Shown here in pieces: positions 43,140 through 56,200 of a stretch of DNA of 64,000 bases. The first letter of the stretch is position 1, and each line of letters opens with the position of its first letter. Below the pieces are notes generated by a model. That model worked only from the letters and a program-made list of their open reading frames with translations, was not told the origin of the DNA and did not search any database. The position numbers and the translations under genes are program-made. This DNA is from Turritopsis dohrnii (lineage: Eukaryota; Cnidaria; Hydrozoa; Anthoathecata; Oceaniidae): positions 152,248-216,247 of the forward strand of contig BQMF02000607.1 of the NCBI GenBank assembly GCA_027922465.2, in the 5' to 3' direction.

Positions 43140-44049
43140 ATGATCGTATAAAAAAAGTGTTCCTGTTTCTCAAAGTAAAGCTTTTAGAATACATTACACA
43201 TTAAAGCCTGGTTCAGACCTGACGATTACGACCATTACGACGATAAGAACGAATATCAATCGTCGAATATCAATCGTGCACTTAAAAAAACAGCTTTAAA
43301 ATTTCCATTTCCAACATTACGAAACACACTGTACATAGCGAATTAAATAGAAATAAGTCCCAGTGGGCAAAATCATCATTAAAAAAATTTAAACTGATAA
43401 ATTCAAATGGCTAATGTATTCCCGGCTTAACTAGAAGCCTTATGGCTTGAACAATTTCCGCATCAGGCCTAGAGGAAATTGCTTTAGCCTAATTTTCAAG
43501 ATATTTGAATGACTATCCATTCTTTTCATGCTGCTTATGTGAGAACAGGTCGATCACAATTCCCAAATTACAACTTTACAGTTTACATGGAGAATAAAAT
43601 GATATTTGATAGAAGTGAACCAAACTCATTTGAAAAAAGAAGCTGTATTGAAGACTTTCACAATTGTATTGCCCTCAACACTACCAAATCGATTACAACC
43701 AAATGATTTAAAATTCTTTTCTATTTTTCCTTATCGAGAGAAAAGAAAACAACACAACATTTTTCTAAGGAGTAATTGGTCTTGCGGCAATTACCAGGTT
43801 AAAAAGATGTGTAATAAGCCTAATGAAGAAGAAATCTGAAATCGTTTAGATTTTCTGTCTTTAATGGATCTGTTCCTAGTTGTAACTGAGTTACACCTCC
43901 CATGTTTCCCTATCAAACGCTCACTAACGTCATTATTCATTACTCCTGACCGTAATGAATGCAATCCAAATAAGTTTGGTTTATTCGTGACCTTAGACAT
44001 TGCATTGTTCATTAAATTTTAAATTTTGGATTTCCACAACGCTTTTGTG
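43140..44049. other. gene-less region with repeat fragments
   Basis: At 43205-43270 the phrase GCCTGGTTCAGACCTGACGA with repeated CGATTACGAC resembles a dispersed MITE end. Short frames at 43509-43839 overlap in different frames and have no recognisable domain. Confidence 0.5.
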
Positions 44050-44225
44050 ATCGCTACATTTCAGCACCTACATCTCGGCTACACTACAGCGTTCGCCACA
44101 TTTGAGCGTGCGCTCCTCCGCAACACTTGAGCGGTCACCCCATTTGAGCGTGTACTCCTCCGCTACACTTGAGCAGTTGCTACATTTGAGCATGTACTCC
44201 ACCGCTACACTTCAGCGGTCGCCAG
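44050..44225. repeat. 42-bp tandem repeat, about four copies
   Basis: Anchors TTTGAG or TTTCAG at 44059, 44101, 44143 and 44185 give 42-base spacing. The unit contains CCGCTACACTTGAGCGGT, itself an imperfect palindrome (CCGCT and AGCGG). Confidence 0.9.
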
Positions 44226-44459
44226 GTTTCAAATAAAACCAAGCAATTCTTCGGTCATTCATAGAATTTAACACTAAAGAGTGGTCGGTGGTTAACGTAT
44301 TAACTAATCTTATTTAATTTGAACCTCAATGATTCAATTACGAAAAATCGATAAACAAAGCGAGCGCTTTGAAACAAGCAAACCCTTCAAAAACGCTATC
44401 TGTGTTACAATTATTGACATAAAACGGATCTAAATACCAAAAAAGCTTTACAAATAACT

Positions 44460-46210
44460 TTCCATCACGTGTTAATAATGGCCAAAAATAAGACGACTTC
44501 CATTCGGGTACCAATAAAACGGCTTTAGCTTTAATGCATGTTTTAATGTTTTCCTAATCAGTTTTACTGGAGGGCATAGCCAGTTAATTTCTTCTTGCCA
44601 ATTTTGAGAGAATGCATTTACTCCTGAAGTACAGGGACAATGAAATTTTGAATTGAACATAAACGGTTTTTATTTTGCCACGTTGATGTTATCGGAGAGC
44701 CATAGAACATTTTCATGTTTTAGTCTGTTTGCGAACGATTGAAGAGGGAGTCGAACACATGAGAGCTCCCGATAAGTAGAAGGTAGTTGCTGCTCAGACG
44801 AGGTAAAATTTACTTTTCCGATTTCAATCTCTAATTTTTCAACGATGTCTCCTCCATATCCGTATTTACTGGCGTCCGAATAAACGACCTTTGTCGTTAA
44901 GGGTTCTTTAGATATGCGAAAACTGTTGTGATCTTTTAAGCTTGTACGCCAAAAACGTAATTTGAAGGCGAGTTCACAATCTATATCGTAAGTTTTATAC
45001 CAATAATCTCTTACCTCAATGAATCTGTACATTTGATGGGTAAATGATTGCACGATAGGCCCCACCGCAACAGACGTCGAAATTAACCATCCTGCTATCC
45101 TTGAATTTTGGGTCTACATACTTTGTTTCTTAATACCTGATCGATTAACAAATGCAAAAACTGGATTTTTTCCGCAGGTACAGAGAAATCCATATCGATG
45201 GTGTTGATGTTGAATCCAAGCCACTTGCCGAATGTTGTTGGTTCGAGTTTACACTTTTTAAAAACAAACGATCACGATTTAAAAAAAACCCAGACATAGT
45301 CAAATCATTTATTACTGTGTCTCTTATCATCAAAGCTTTTTCAAGATCAGCATCTCCGGCTATACAATCATCAATGTAGATCACACAAACGATCCCTAGT
45401 CCTCTCCATTTCTTTATAAAAGGTCTCGTTAATTTCGTGAATAAATAACAAGCCAAAGCTAATCCGAATAGCAACACAAGAAATTTGTAGAACTTTATCG
45501 TCCCGTCGCTGTATTCCCAAGAAAAACCCAAATAATCCTGATCTTCTTCGGCAATAGAAGCATATGATGGTACCCGCTATTTAAATCAAAGGTAAAAAAT
45601 GTAAAATTTATTTCAACCATATCGGAAAAAGTTAATAGATCTTCATATTTGAAGAACATCCAAGTGTTTGTTTATATGTCTCAAATCTAAACCAAGACGC
45701 AGCTTATCGTTTTGTTCGGCTACTGTTAAGGGATTGACACAAAATGGCGGCTCCGATACTTCTAATACGCATTTGTTTTGAATCAATTCTTTTATAAAGT
45801 CCTCGACAAAGTCTTTATGCGATAAACTTGAAGCATTATTTTTTGCATAAAAGGGACTTAGTTTTTCTCTGAAGGAAAAAGAATATCCATTTTTATCACA
45901 TTGAGAACCGTTTTCGAAGCCTTAAGTTCGTTTTCCCAATAACCGACATTTTCCTTAAGTCTGCTTGCAACTCTGCGTTCCTGAGTACCCTCTTCTAAAA
46001 ATCCAAAAATAAGCGAACTATGGATGAAAGTAAATCAATAAATAGCAATAATACATACAACTGGTTCCAAAGGTCACAATAACGCGATAGCTCAATTGCT
46101 TAAAAAATAGAGGCATTGGCTTTTTGAGTCATTTCTTCTATCATTCACAAGAAAACAGTTCTTTGCTATGTGACCTAACCTGCCACATTTATAACACACT
46201 CCATTTACCC
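44460..46210 (-). pseudogene. DIRS-like retrotransposon RT/RNase H fragment
   Basis: Read on the minus strand: a CCHC zinc knuckle (GVCYKCGRLGHIAKNCF) at about 46150-46200, then RT blocks CVNPLTVAEQNDKLRLGLDL and LRHINKHLDV (about 45650-45750), FKFLVLLFGLALACYLFTKL-like substrate-binding blocks and the catalytic VIYIDDCIAG (about 45370-45380), then RNase H blocks VVYSDASKYGYGG and NVLWLSDN (about 44690-44900) and SGVNAFSQNWQEEINWL at 44590-44630. The IDD and the order match DIRS-type elements. Several frameshifts break it. No tyrosine recombinase of its own is visible nearby. Confidence 0.75.
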
Positions 46211-46214
46211 TCTT

Positions 46215-46420
46215 AGGATCCCAGCAGGTACCCAACGTTTATTTAACGTTAGTCTAACGTTGATTCTAGGTTTAACGTTACCAACCTAAAATCAACGTTA
46301 TTTCAACGTTAACTTTTAACGTTAAATAAATAACGTTACATTAACGTAGGTACAACATTACAAAAAATCTGGTTTTAACGTTGAATTGTTAATGTTAGAA
46401 TAACGTCATTTAACGTAAAA
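46215..46420. repeat. AACGTT-rich repeat block
   Basis: Starts after CCCAGCAGGTACCCAACGTT and contains more than ten AACGTT or near-AACGTT palindromes at irregular 8-25-base spacing, in phrases such as TTTAACGTTA. No coding content. Confidence 0.8.
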
Positions 46421-47523
46421 TTTCCTTATTTTATTTTTATATATTTCCCCGTAGGGCGAAATATATGTTAAAACCGGCATTTCCTTCTCCTCCTTCTCCT
46501 CCTCCTTCTTTTCGTTCACTTTTATAGCCGCAGTTCAGTATTGAACTCTGACCTAGCCAAGGTAGATAAGATTAGAGGCTAGTCTTAGTAAAGATGTTTT
46601 CTGCTAGCTTTAATGATTCAATAGATGAAACGTTAAATGGTGGAAATAAATCGTTTTATTTCTTAAAAAGTTGTAAAGACTTTTGAATGAACGTGTAAAA
46701 AACAAAACAAAAACAAAACATTGGTATTATGTGTTTTGTTTTTTGTGTTGATATGTGTTATGATGATGATATTGGTAATTAAATGCTTGGTACGTCCATG
46801 GAACAACAAACCATTGAAGCTGTGATTCCAGTGCAAAGGTGAAAATTCATTCTGAATAACCAGGCTGAAGATTTATTTAGTATGATCCTGATGTAATGTA
46901 GCCCAACTGAACTGAGAAAGCAAGCACGATAATGATGTACAGCATAAGAAGGAAACCCTTTTTTCGCGTGGAGAACATTCTGTTTTTTAAAAGAACAAAA
47001 TAATGTACTTCCAATGTACTTCAATATGCTTTTTTAATGTTCTGTTTTTCTGAAGTATAAAATCAGTATACTTCATTTATACTTCAAGACAGAAGTATAA
47101 ATGAAGTATGAATTTCAAGTTATAGTTCTTCTGTACTTCCATCTCAGAAGTATAGAATAAGTTTATTTCAAACCTACTTCTTCAGTTAAAAGTAGAAATG
47201 AAGTATGCTTTATGTGTACATAAAGTATACTTATGGTACTTCAATTTTGATAAGGGCAACCACCAGTTCAACCAGTTATGTTAATTCAAAAACAGCAAGT
47301 ATATAAATATCTGATGTTGTATATATGAAGTTCAGAAAACCATTTACGTAATAATGTATATACACAGAGGATTGGAGACATATAATAATAACTTGAAAGA
47401 ATTTGGTCGAGTGTACTTGGATAGTTGTTTAATCCAACAACAGAAAAATAGTTTACTATGAATGAAGTCTATGGTCACGTATACTGTTTTGATGCTGCAT
47501 ATCATATTTTATTTTTCAATATG
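46421..47523. other. gene-less region with GAAGTATA-type repeats
   Basis: 46480-46510 is a TCC/TCT-rich run. 46980-47245 has many copies of GAAGTATA and its complement TATACTTC in both orientations, forming potential hairpins (AAGTATACTTCA). The short minus frame at 46779-47024 is not supported by any domain. Confidence 0.6.
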
Positions 47524-47525
47524 TA

Positions 47526-48212
47526 CCGTCTATGTGTCTAATTACGGACAGCCTTCGTAATTACGGACAAAAAATGTAAACAAACATTCTTGTCACGAAA
47601 ATAGACATGCACTCTTGCCAAGTTCACCACGTATAACTGAATAAAATGTTTTATGAAACAGAGCAATCCAATAGAGAGCAATTAGCAGCAACAGAATAAT
47701 GGTCCGTGAAAATCATAATGGCCTATATTTCAATACTCAGTAAAAAGTGTCCTCGCCCACTGTGATTGACGTATATACAAAAACTTTATTTATTTGACTT
47801 ATTTTATGATAATTAACTTTCTAAAAGCATGATCTAAAAACATTTTCATTCCCCAATTCATTTTTAAACATAAATGTTCGACCTGTCGATATTTCATGAC
47901 GGAGGTGGCCATTATCATTTTTTATCCGTAAATATGGCTACCATTGTACACACAGGAGCTCATAAAAATACGCATGATTCTCAAGAGAGCGCAGTCTATT
48001 TTAACTCTTTAAAGTTTAGAAAAATAAATTCTAAATGGCATATTGGTAATTTTCTAGCGTTCAAATAAATTTAATTATCTCTGAAGTTTGTTTTATTACA
48101 GTTTGGTTGACAGTACGGGATGTGCCGTGTTTTTAATTTTACAGACGGTTGGAATTATGTTTTGTCGATGTCCGTAATTACGAAGGCTGTCCGTAATTAG
48201 ACACATAGACGG
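47526..48212. mobile_element. 687-bp MITE with 44-bp perfect terminal inverted repeats
   Basis: Left repeat 47526-47569 and right repeat 48169-48212 are exact inverted copies starting CCGTCTATGTGTCTAATTAC; each also contains GTAATTACGGACA twice. TA flanks both ends (47524-47525, 48213-48214). A frame at 47874-48068 has no recognised domain. TA duplication and CCGT ends suggest Tc1/mariner-type mobilisation. Confidence 0.9.

Positions 48213-48213
<1 letters not shown>

Positions 48214-48257
<44 letters not shown>
48214..48257. repeat. (TA)n microsatellite
   Basis: About 22 uninterrupted AT units directly at the right end of the 687-bp MITE, so the MITE may have inserted at the edge of a TA run or seeded it. 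Confidence 0.95.
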
Positions 48258-48260
<3 letters not shown>

Positions 48261-49600
48261 ATTAGCTGCTTAAGTCGACCAATTATGCTAAATTTCATTA
48301 CTTAAGTCGACCGCATGTTTAAGTCGACCAAAATTGGTCGACCTAAGATTTTTTCAATATTTCTATTTCGTATTGCATATTTTCACGAGACTTTTTTGTC
48401 AAATTATGTTGTTTGTTTATTATTCGGATATTTACGTCAAAATATTTCCAAAAATTTAATTTCTTTAGGGAAATTTAGCAATTACATTGAATTGATGTGG
48501 TGGATTATTAAGCATAGGTCAACCGGCCATTATTTCATTTGCAAAGGCACATTTGAAGTTAGTTTTACATATTTTAGAATCTTTATTCGAGCATTGTTAA
48601 TGAAGAAAAAGGTTTTGGAACAGAAATAAAGCTTTTCCATTTTTACGGGAACTTGTTAATTTTCATGTTACTTTTTTCACGTTTATCTGGTCGACTTAAG
48701 AGGCCGAGCATAGGTCGACCGCGGTTGCGTTTGATGTAGTATCAACACTGGAATTCGAAACACTTTCAGTTTTTTCAGTTATTTCAAGTTGCCAATTTAA
48801 AGTTTGAGTCATTTCCCTATTATAGAGGTCTAGTATACTTGATTTCTCAGGAATATAACAGGATCACTCAAATTTTGGAACGGATCTGAAAGATACGATG
48901 GAGTTATTAGCAAACTAAACCCTTTTGATTCAAATTTCCGAAACACAATGTGATTGAGTGGATTCATTATCAGTAAAATAATTGGGCCAGTCAGCAATGA
49001 TTCAAAATCTAACGTTCTAAATGTGTGAAAGAAGTAAAAAAATTCCCTAGTTAGATTGGTCAAAAAAAGGAATGCCGACTCCAACACAAACATCTTTAAA
49101 TTTGTTTTGACAAATGTCCTTTCAAGCTGTAGCTTACTAATGACACATGGATTTGACTTGATAAGCAATTAAAATAGCTTGACAACAGCTATAATCACAA
49201 AAGGCAAAATTCATTTGTGTGTGTACCTTCTGAAATTTTGTACTACACATCCCAGTTAATAAACGACGTTAATCGACGTCAAGAAAACGTCGGGGTTGGT
49301 CGCAATTAGTTTGGACCTGAAAACACAAGCATTTAAAATCATTTATTTACTTACAACCAATTCTGACGTTCACGATTAAGAAAGATTGAGAAAGGAACTA
49401 AAAACGATGGTTCGTGAACTGTACACTGCAAACAAAATTTAAAATGATGTTTTAAAAAGCAAGTAGAACTAATATTGTATTTGTTCTTTCATTTTGTCAT
49501 TTCGTTCTTTTGGATCTAGTCAAATATATTTGCACATGTCAAGGCTTCATATTTTAGTGGTTAACGATTTTATTTTAGTGGTCATGAGTGGTTATTTTGT
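48258..49600. other. gene-less region with GTCGAC motifs
   Basis: 48264-48345 has four copies of TAAGTCGACC-type motifs and 48685-48725 has their complements (GGTCGACTTAAG, AGGTCGACCG), so this may be a MITE of about 460 bp. The minus frame at 48830-49168 is AT-rich and unsupported. At 49255-49310 is a short ACGTC-rich block beginning CCCAGTTAATAAACGACGTT. Confidence 0.5.
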
Positions 49601-49915
49601 TGGCGCCGTGGTATAGTGGTTACCACTCCCGTATTTCATGCGAGAGATCTGGGTTCAATTTCCCATGGCAGCGATTCACCATGTGCTAGTGCATGTATAG
49701 CGCCGGGTCGACCCATGCCATGCAAGGGAAATTGGGTAGATACATCGGGTGTTGCAGGAAGCTCATCCAGAAGAGCACAGACCCTTGATTGGGTTTGTGT
49801 CACTCATGAGAGTGTCAAATACTTCGGAACCTCCAACCTAAGCTGTGGCTCATCCTGGAAAGCAGATGCAATAGCAACTGAGCAAGGCTAGTCACGTAAA
49901 ACAATACCCAAAAAT
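49601..49915 (+). repeat. tRNA-derived SINE
   Basis: Head GGCGCCGTGGTATAGTGG gives an A-box TGGTATAGTGG; GGGTTCAATTTCCC gives a B-box and T-arm about 40 bases later. A unique body follows, and the 3' end is a CAATCAATCAAT run, a common SINE tail style. An open frame across it (49616-49891) is incidental. It abuts the 198-bp satellite array. Confidence 0.75.
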
Positions 49916-50870
49916 TCAATCAATCAATAAATGAAACTAGCTAAGATTCCATGTCCTGCGATTTTGTAATAAGATGGTGTGTGGTCATATTTAAATTAAA
50001 TCACTAGTAGGTCGACGAAGTCAAAGTTTCTATACTTATGTCGCCCAAAATAAATTAATGTATGAATCACTTTCATAGGCTAATCAACCCCTTGTTAAAA
50101 CCATATTACATACAATCCACAAATGAAACTAGCAAAGATCTTAAGTCCTACAATTTTGTAACGAAATGTTGTGATTTTAATTCTTATTTAGCACAAATCT
50201 CTCTTAGGTCGACCAAGTCAAATTTTCCCTACTTAGGTCGACCAAAAGTAAATTAATGTATAAATGACTTTCATAGACTAATCAGCCTCTTGTTAAAACC
50301 ATACTACATACAATCAACAAATTAAACTAGCGAAGATTTTAAGTCCTACAATTTTGTAATGAAATGTTGTGATTTTAATTCATATTTAGCACAAATCACT
50401 CTTAGGTCGACCAAGTCAAATTTTCCCTACTTAGGTCGACCAAAAGTAAATTAATGTATAAATGACTTTCATAGACTAATCAGCCTCTTGTTAAAACCAT
50501 ACTACATACAATCAACAAATTAAACTAGCGAAGATTTTAAGTCCTACAATTTTGTAATGAAATGTTGTGATTTTAATTCATATTTAGCACAAATCACTCT
50601 TAGGTCGACCAAGTCAAATTTTCCCTACTTAGGTCGACCAAAAGTAAATTAATGTATAAATGACTTTCATAGACTAATCAGCCTCTTGTTAAAACCTTAC
50701 TACATACAATCAACAAATTAAACTTGCGAAGATCTTAAGTCCTACAATTTTGTAATGAAATGTTGTGATTTTAATTCATATTTAGCACAAATCACTCTTA
50801 GGTCGACCAAGTCAAATTTTCTCTACTTAGGTCGACCAAAATTAAATTAATGTCTGATTAACTTTCATAG
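49915..50870. repeat. 198-bp satellite with two GGTCGACC sites per unit
   Basis: Five monomers; anchors AGGTCGACCAAG at about 50009, 50206, 50404, 50602 and 50800 give 197-198-base spacing. Each monomer carries TTAGGTCGACC twice, 28 bases apart. The inner three are nearly identical and the outer ones diverge, as in an array expanding from its middle. Confidence 0.95.
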
Positions 50871-52782
50871 GTTCATAGGGCTCACAGTATCTGCCGTTAA
50901 CTGATGATAGTTGGCTAAATTCACTTTCAAGTCGGACGTATAAACCTTTGTACACTGACACTTTGAGCACTTTGCATAGGGACTGAGAGCCTAGTATTAG
51001 TGTGCTCGATTCCTGTGTAGGAAGTCGTTAGTGAAATTGCGGACCAAGTCATGCCAGAATCTATGACACTGTTTAATACTTCTCTAACTGAATGGTTCTC
51101 AGCACAAGAGTAGGTGTGATGTCTACAGTGATTTTTTATTTGAGCGTCCCGTCTCATCACAGCCTCCTTAATCCAAATCAGTGCTTTAAATGCTCTAAGA
51201 CCTACTGTGCGAGAACCTCATTGAAAAATAAAATAAATAAATACATCGCCCGCAAGTAAATAAATGCCAAAACCACTTTCATGGCTTGACCTAACTAGTT
51301 CTTAGAATAATATTAGCGAAAATCGTCAATTGGCACATTTATCGCGTTTTCTTGGCAATTGAAATTACTTTATGAAACCAAAATAGATAATTTTGTTTTC
51401 TTGGCGAAAGCGCGTTTTATGTAGCATAATTAAAAAATAGTTACTATACTGTAATTTAAGCGTGGCATTTAGATCCACTACCCCTATGTTTCTTTCTTGT
51501 CCAAATTTCTTTCATTTTATGGAAGAAAAATTTAAGATCAAGTCTCATTCGTTACTACATGTTATAGCAAAACCATTTGTCATTTTAATGTCTGTGAACA
51601 CCTCAGTTACAGACTTATACATGCAGCAGTAAACAGGTGAAAGCTAGTCCGTATAATTCTTCATCCATTAAAGATCATCTTTTACGATGTAATTGACACT
51701 GACTCATTCGACAAATTTTTTATTCTCTGTGGTGAGTACCAGACTCGTGCGGTCGTCTTGACGGAGAGTCAAACCATTTACTCTCAATATAGTTATGCAA
51801 TCTTTGCCTTTTTGAATTATTATTTATTGCTATGCTAATTGTATTTCTTAACTCGTTCATGTAAGAAATATTTTGTTAGGATTCTGCGTAAGCAAAAAAT
51901 CTATAAAATCCGTTCGTGTTTTTGGTTCATGTTTTTATTCTTACTGTCCAAACTTAGCGTGATCAATAGACGTTGCTTAGTATGACATGTCGTCAAAAAG
52001 AAAATGACATACATGCATTCTTAATTTAAAATAATATATCCATATCTTGAAATATCCATTGAATCGTTCTGAGATGAATTATCAAAACTTCCAAAAACAT
52101 ATCCAGAAAGTGTTATTTTTTTCGACAGTTTTTCTACAGTTCATTCACACTTTAGGTGATTTGATTAGACGCTATATTTAACCTTCAAAACAATTGCTTT
52201 TAAGAATTCATGTTGAATTACATGAGGTGGGCATAAAGTACAAAGTTTGAACGAACAATGCAGTAATCGTTATGCCTGTTAAGGGTCCTGTTTGATGTAA
52301 ACGTGAGCATAGAGGTTTGAATTCTCCGACCGCTAGAAATAAAAGAAAATGGCTTTGTTAAAAAACCTTTCGTTTTCTTTGTCATTTTACTTTTCTTTCA
52401 ACGCTATCAAATATGTTAATATTACCGGTATTCATTTCCTGATCCAAAAAGCATTTGCGACCTGAAAACGCGCGAAGAGATGCCGGTTGAGTGCAATTGT
52501 GTAAATACTCTGTAAAAACTGCTAAGGCTAGCTATTATTGTCGAGATGGTCTTAATTTTCAATTGTTGCTATTCAATTTAAAGTAGCCATTTTTATAAAA
52601 CACTTTCAACATAGTATGTTCGCTTGATAAATCGCTACCATCAGACTTCTACGTGTAAACCTTGTGTTTGTGCTAGTGAGAGTGATGTTCAGGGCTGGAG
52701 TTGTTTCTTTAAATATATATTTCATTCTATTGATTTGTCAGATAAACATACTCACCATATTGACAGATAAGGTCAAGTTAAT
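50871..52782. other. gene-less region
   Basis: No supported gene. 51875-51960 is a degenerate copy of the repeat at 2310-2420 and 22390-22470 (phrases TACTGTCCAAAC and GCGTAAGCAA versus GCGAAAGCAA). The minus frame 50927-51160 shows no known domain. Confidence 0.5.
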
Positions 52783-53221
52783 TTGATTATGAGGATAGCG
52801 TCGCCCGCGCGCATTCATTTTCCGCGCGTTCGTGTATTTTATCTTCAATTTACCGCATTCATTCATTTTATCAACTTCTACAAGAAAAATGCATTTTCTA
52901 CTCGTTTTTCAACATTATGACTGTGACACTATTTCATTATAATATTAATCCACGTTGTTGTTTTGTTTGTTATTTGCATGCATGTGGAAAATATGTTAGG
53001 TTATTACATTGTTCCTTTTATCATACCATATATCTTAAACTAGGGAAAATTCGAAGTCAAAGATAATGTCTGAGACTTTATGCCCCCTGCCGAGAATCGA
53101 ACTTGACAAGGCAAAATACATTAAACCAAAACCCGCATTCATTTATTGTTTAGTAAAATATCATGGATTTTCCGCGTTCTGTTTTGACTTTTTGGCAAGG
53201 CGACGCTATCCTCATAATCAA
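52783..53221. mobile_element. 439-bp MITE with 23-bp terminal inverted repeats
   Basis: Ends TTGATTATGAGGATAGCGTC (52783) and its complement at 53199-53221. The interior has GC-rich pieces (CCGCGCGTTCG) unlike the flanks. No target duplication was clear. Confidence 0.8.
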
Positions 53222-56200
53222 TTTTACTTGGCCTAAGAAGCATGTGATTTTGTTTTCAGAGCTCTCGCTGGTCATAAAATGAAAGAGACTTTCATAGATT
53301 ATACTGAAAGTTATGCATTGATGTAATCATAAGTCAGTATATCAGAAATTGCTAGTGGTAGTACAATCCCGTTGCCAGATAGCAGCAAAGAAGACATTTC
53401 ATCGGCTCTGGGTTTTAATTTATGCATATTCAACGCATATGTTTTTGGTATCTAGGTTTACCATATAGATTTCAAATACAGGAAGGCCAAACATTCATAT
53501 CATTCATAATCATATGTAATTATTTACAGAATTAAATATGTTAACTAGTAAGTAGTTCTGACTATTATAAATGTCCCACAATAGACTGAGAATAAGCAGA
53601 CCCATGGTTGGACAAGTTTTACATTGTGACGAATAGTTTAATGAGTTGTGTGATCATGTGTCATAAAATGGTGGTGGTATTTCACAACTAATTTGCAATA
53701 CACAAACAAAATAGGTCTCTAATATACATCTGAAAATTTGCATAAAACTTTTATTACGTTTAATTATCTCTTAGAACGGAATTACACTGACGTTAACATA
53801 CCGTTTTAAAAGTGTAAACAAGGCTTCTAAAAAAACAGAGAGTGTACGAACAAAAGAAATATGCATTATGTGTGAACTGTAACCATGGATACGCAAGCTA
53901 TATCAAAAGAAGATTATCTCGTGAAAATACTATGCCTCCTCGCCTGCTCACGCTCGCTGCGGGGGCAATTATTTTAATTAACTTATTGAAATACAAGAAT
54001 TGAAAAGAACGGAGGAAAACTTATTGAAAGAACAAACCACTTTCTTTCATTTTTCGGTTCCGTTTCTTTCGGAAGAAAGTTTTAAATGGCAGCTTTTCGC
54101 ATTTTTATCTATGTGAGGAATATGCCAAGACAGCCCAGCTTACAGTGACACCTAAAGTGAATTTGTCATCCCGCTAGGTGGAATCTCTGTAAATAAAACC
54201 GTGAATGTTTATGGGAATTTCTGAAACGACGTCAGCTCTCCCGATAAGCCGTTATGTTACCCTCAAAAAATTTTGTTTGATGTTTTTATCACTGCTCGTC
54301 TCATTGAAATGATTTCTGACAAGAAATATTACTATTTACTTTTTTTGAAATTTCCGTCTTCATTTATAACATTTGTTTTCAGCGTGAAACAAAAACTGCC
54401 AAAGTTGTCTTGGAAACTAGTCAACTAGTCATGAAATAAGACGGGGAAATGTCAGATTATGTCTTGAGTGAATGTTACTGGCGGAGAACTTAATACTATT
54501 TGGTAAAGTTAGTGTAAATATATATTTCTTCACTTAAAATTTTAAACATAAACAGGCAGTTTCACGCAAAGGCGATTATCAGAGGTAATAAAATGTTACT
54601 TTAGAAAGTCTGCTTTATAAACTCAATAAAGATGTTTAGTTGCATAATCTGAAATATCAGATTAGCAATTTGGAAATAAATTATAATTTCTGTGCAAAAA
54701 AGTAGCTTTTGGATTTTTCTGGAAAAAGATGAATTACAAAAATTCAATCAGGACTGCTCTTCTCGTTCTTGCTCTGTTTGTAAATTTTTAATCATAATTA
54801 AATTAGCGTAATTATGACTCATATCACAATAATTATTTCTTTTGGCGCCTTTTACTATAACTTTTTTACTAACTATTTATTACTATGTTTATTTTAACAC
54901 CTTAAACCTATTTTATCGTACAAGTTGTATTGGATCAAATGTTCCTCACGAAAATTGAAATTTTCACCTATAAAAATACGCATGCGTTTCCATCAAATTG
55001 CTTCCATGAAAAGTTGGAACATTATTTTCATATTTTCAAAAACTCATTTGATAATCTTAATGGTTTAAGCTATCTGTTGTCACCAGCTTTTCCCATTGCT
55101 TCCTCAAATTATAATTTTTGTTTGTTATAAATAAATGACATTAAGTTTTTCGGATTATTCAGTGTACTTCCCTTGCATTTTGCTTGTATAATTCATGAAA
55201 TAAATATGCAACTAAGAACAAGAAGAAACCAAATGTTCGAACCTGGTAGTTTGGTTTCATTCTGAATTGCAAAGTCTATTTGTAAGGTCTATATTTGTTA
55301 TTTTTGAGGACCATCAAATCTAGTAATGGCTTTTGCTTTTATACCATTATTCTAGTAGTAATTAATTGATTATTTGTGAAAAATTAGACCAGGCCTCTAT
55401 CCTCTCCCTCCCGAGCTATTAAAACCGTAGCGAATGCTGATTTCCAGATACTACGTATCGGAGCAAAGAATTACTGGAGCTGTGCTGAGGAAAATGTCTA
55501 AGTTTCTAATAACCACTCGGCCGCTTTACGAATTTTATAACTCCGTCAATTTCTTGCAATGGGTTTTACGCAGAAATCCAAAAGTCCGACAAAAGCAACG
55601 ATACTCAAGAAAAAGTGATTTGACTTGTGTTTGGATGAAGTTGGTCATCCTTCTACTTTAGGTTCTTTCTGAATTAGTGACTTGTTGTTCGGGTGATTTA
55701 TTAAATCATTAAAAAAGTATAAAACGTTTGTAGCCAACAAAAGTCTCAGATATCACTAATGCTTTTAATTTCCGGAATTTATTTTAAAGAAATCTTTGAA
55801 ACTGTACAATAATTGGATTCAAACATACATATAATACTTAATAGAAACAGTCCGCAGAGATTCGAACCAACACATTCGTGGCTAAGATCTGTTAATCCTG
55901 TTAATCTCTAGGCTTATATTTGGCAATGTGCTTTTGAGGAAATCTTGTATGAAGTCGTTTTGAATGTTGATTCGTGACGTCATTTATCGTTTTAGAAGTT
56001 AACACGGTCCACAATAAATCGACATTGAAGTTGTCGAGTCGTTATAGATGAGCACTCATTTTTCAATTAAAGGCGTTTTAGATGTTGGGGTCACTAGATG
56101 CTGTGTAATTAAAGAGCTTCGCAAGATGATCCGTTTTCATGTGTAGTCGGTTCGGAAAAAATGATGTGTTGTAACCACATTACATGTACTAGTTTCTATG

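Noticed and set aside
48830..49168. 112-codon minus-strand frame
   Set aside because: Composition is that of AT-rich noncoding DNA and no motif is recognisable.
49616..49891. 91-codon frame
   Set aside because: It lies wholly within the tRNA-derived SINE.
54729..54779. Possible signal-peptide first exon (MNYKNSIRTALLVLALF followed by GTAAAT)
   Set aside because: No second exon could be supported; the frame at 55434-55661 after an AG is compatible in phase but has no recognisable domain.
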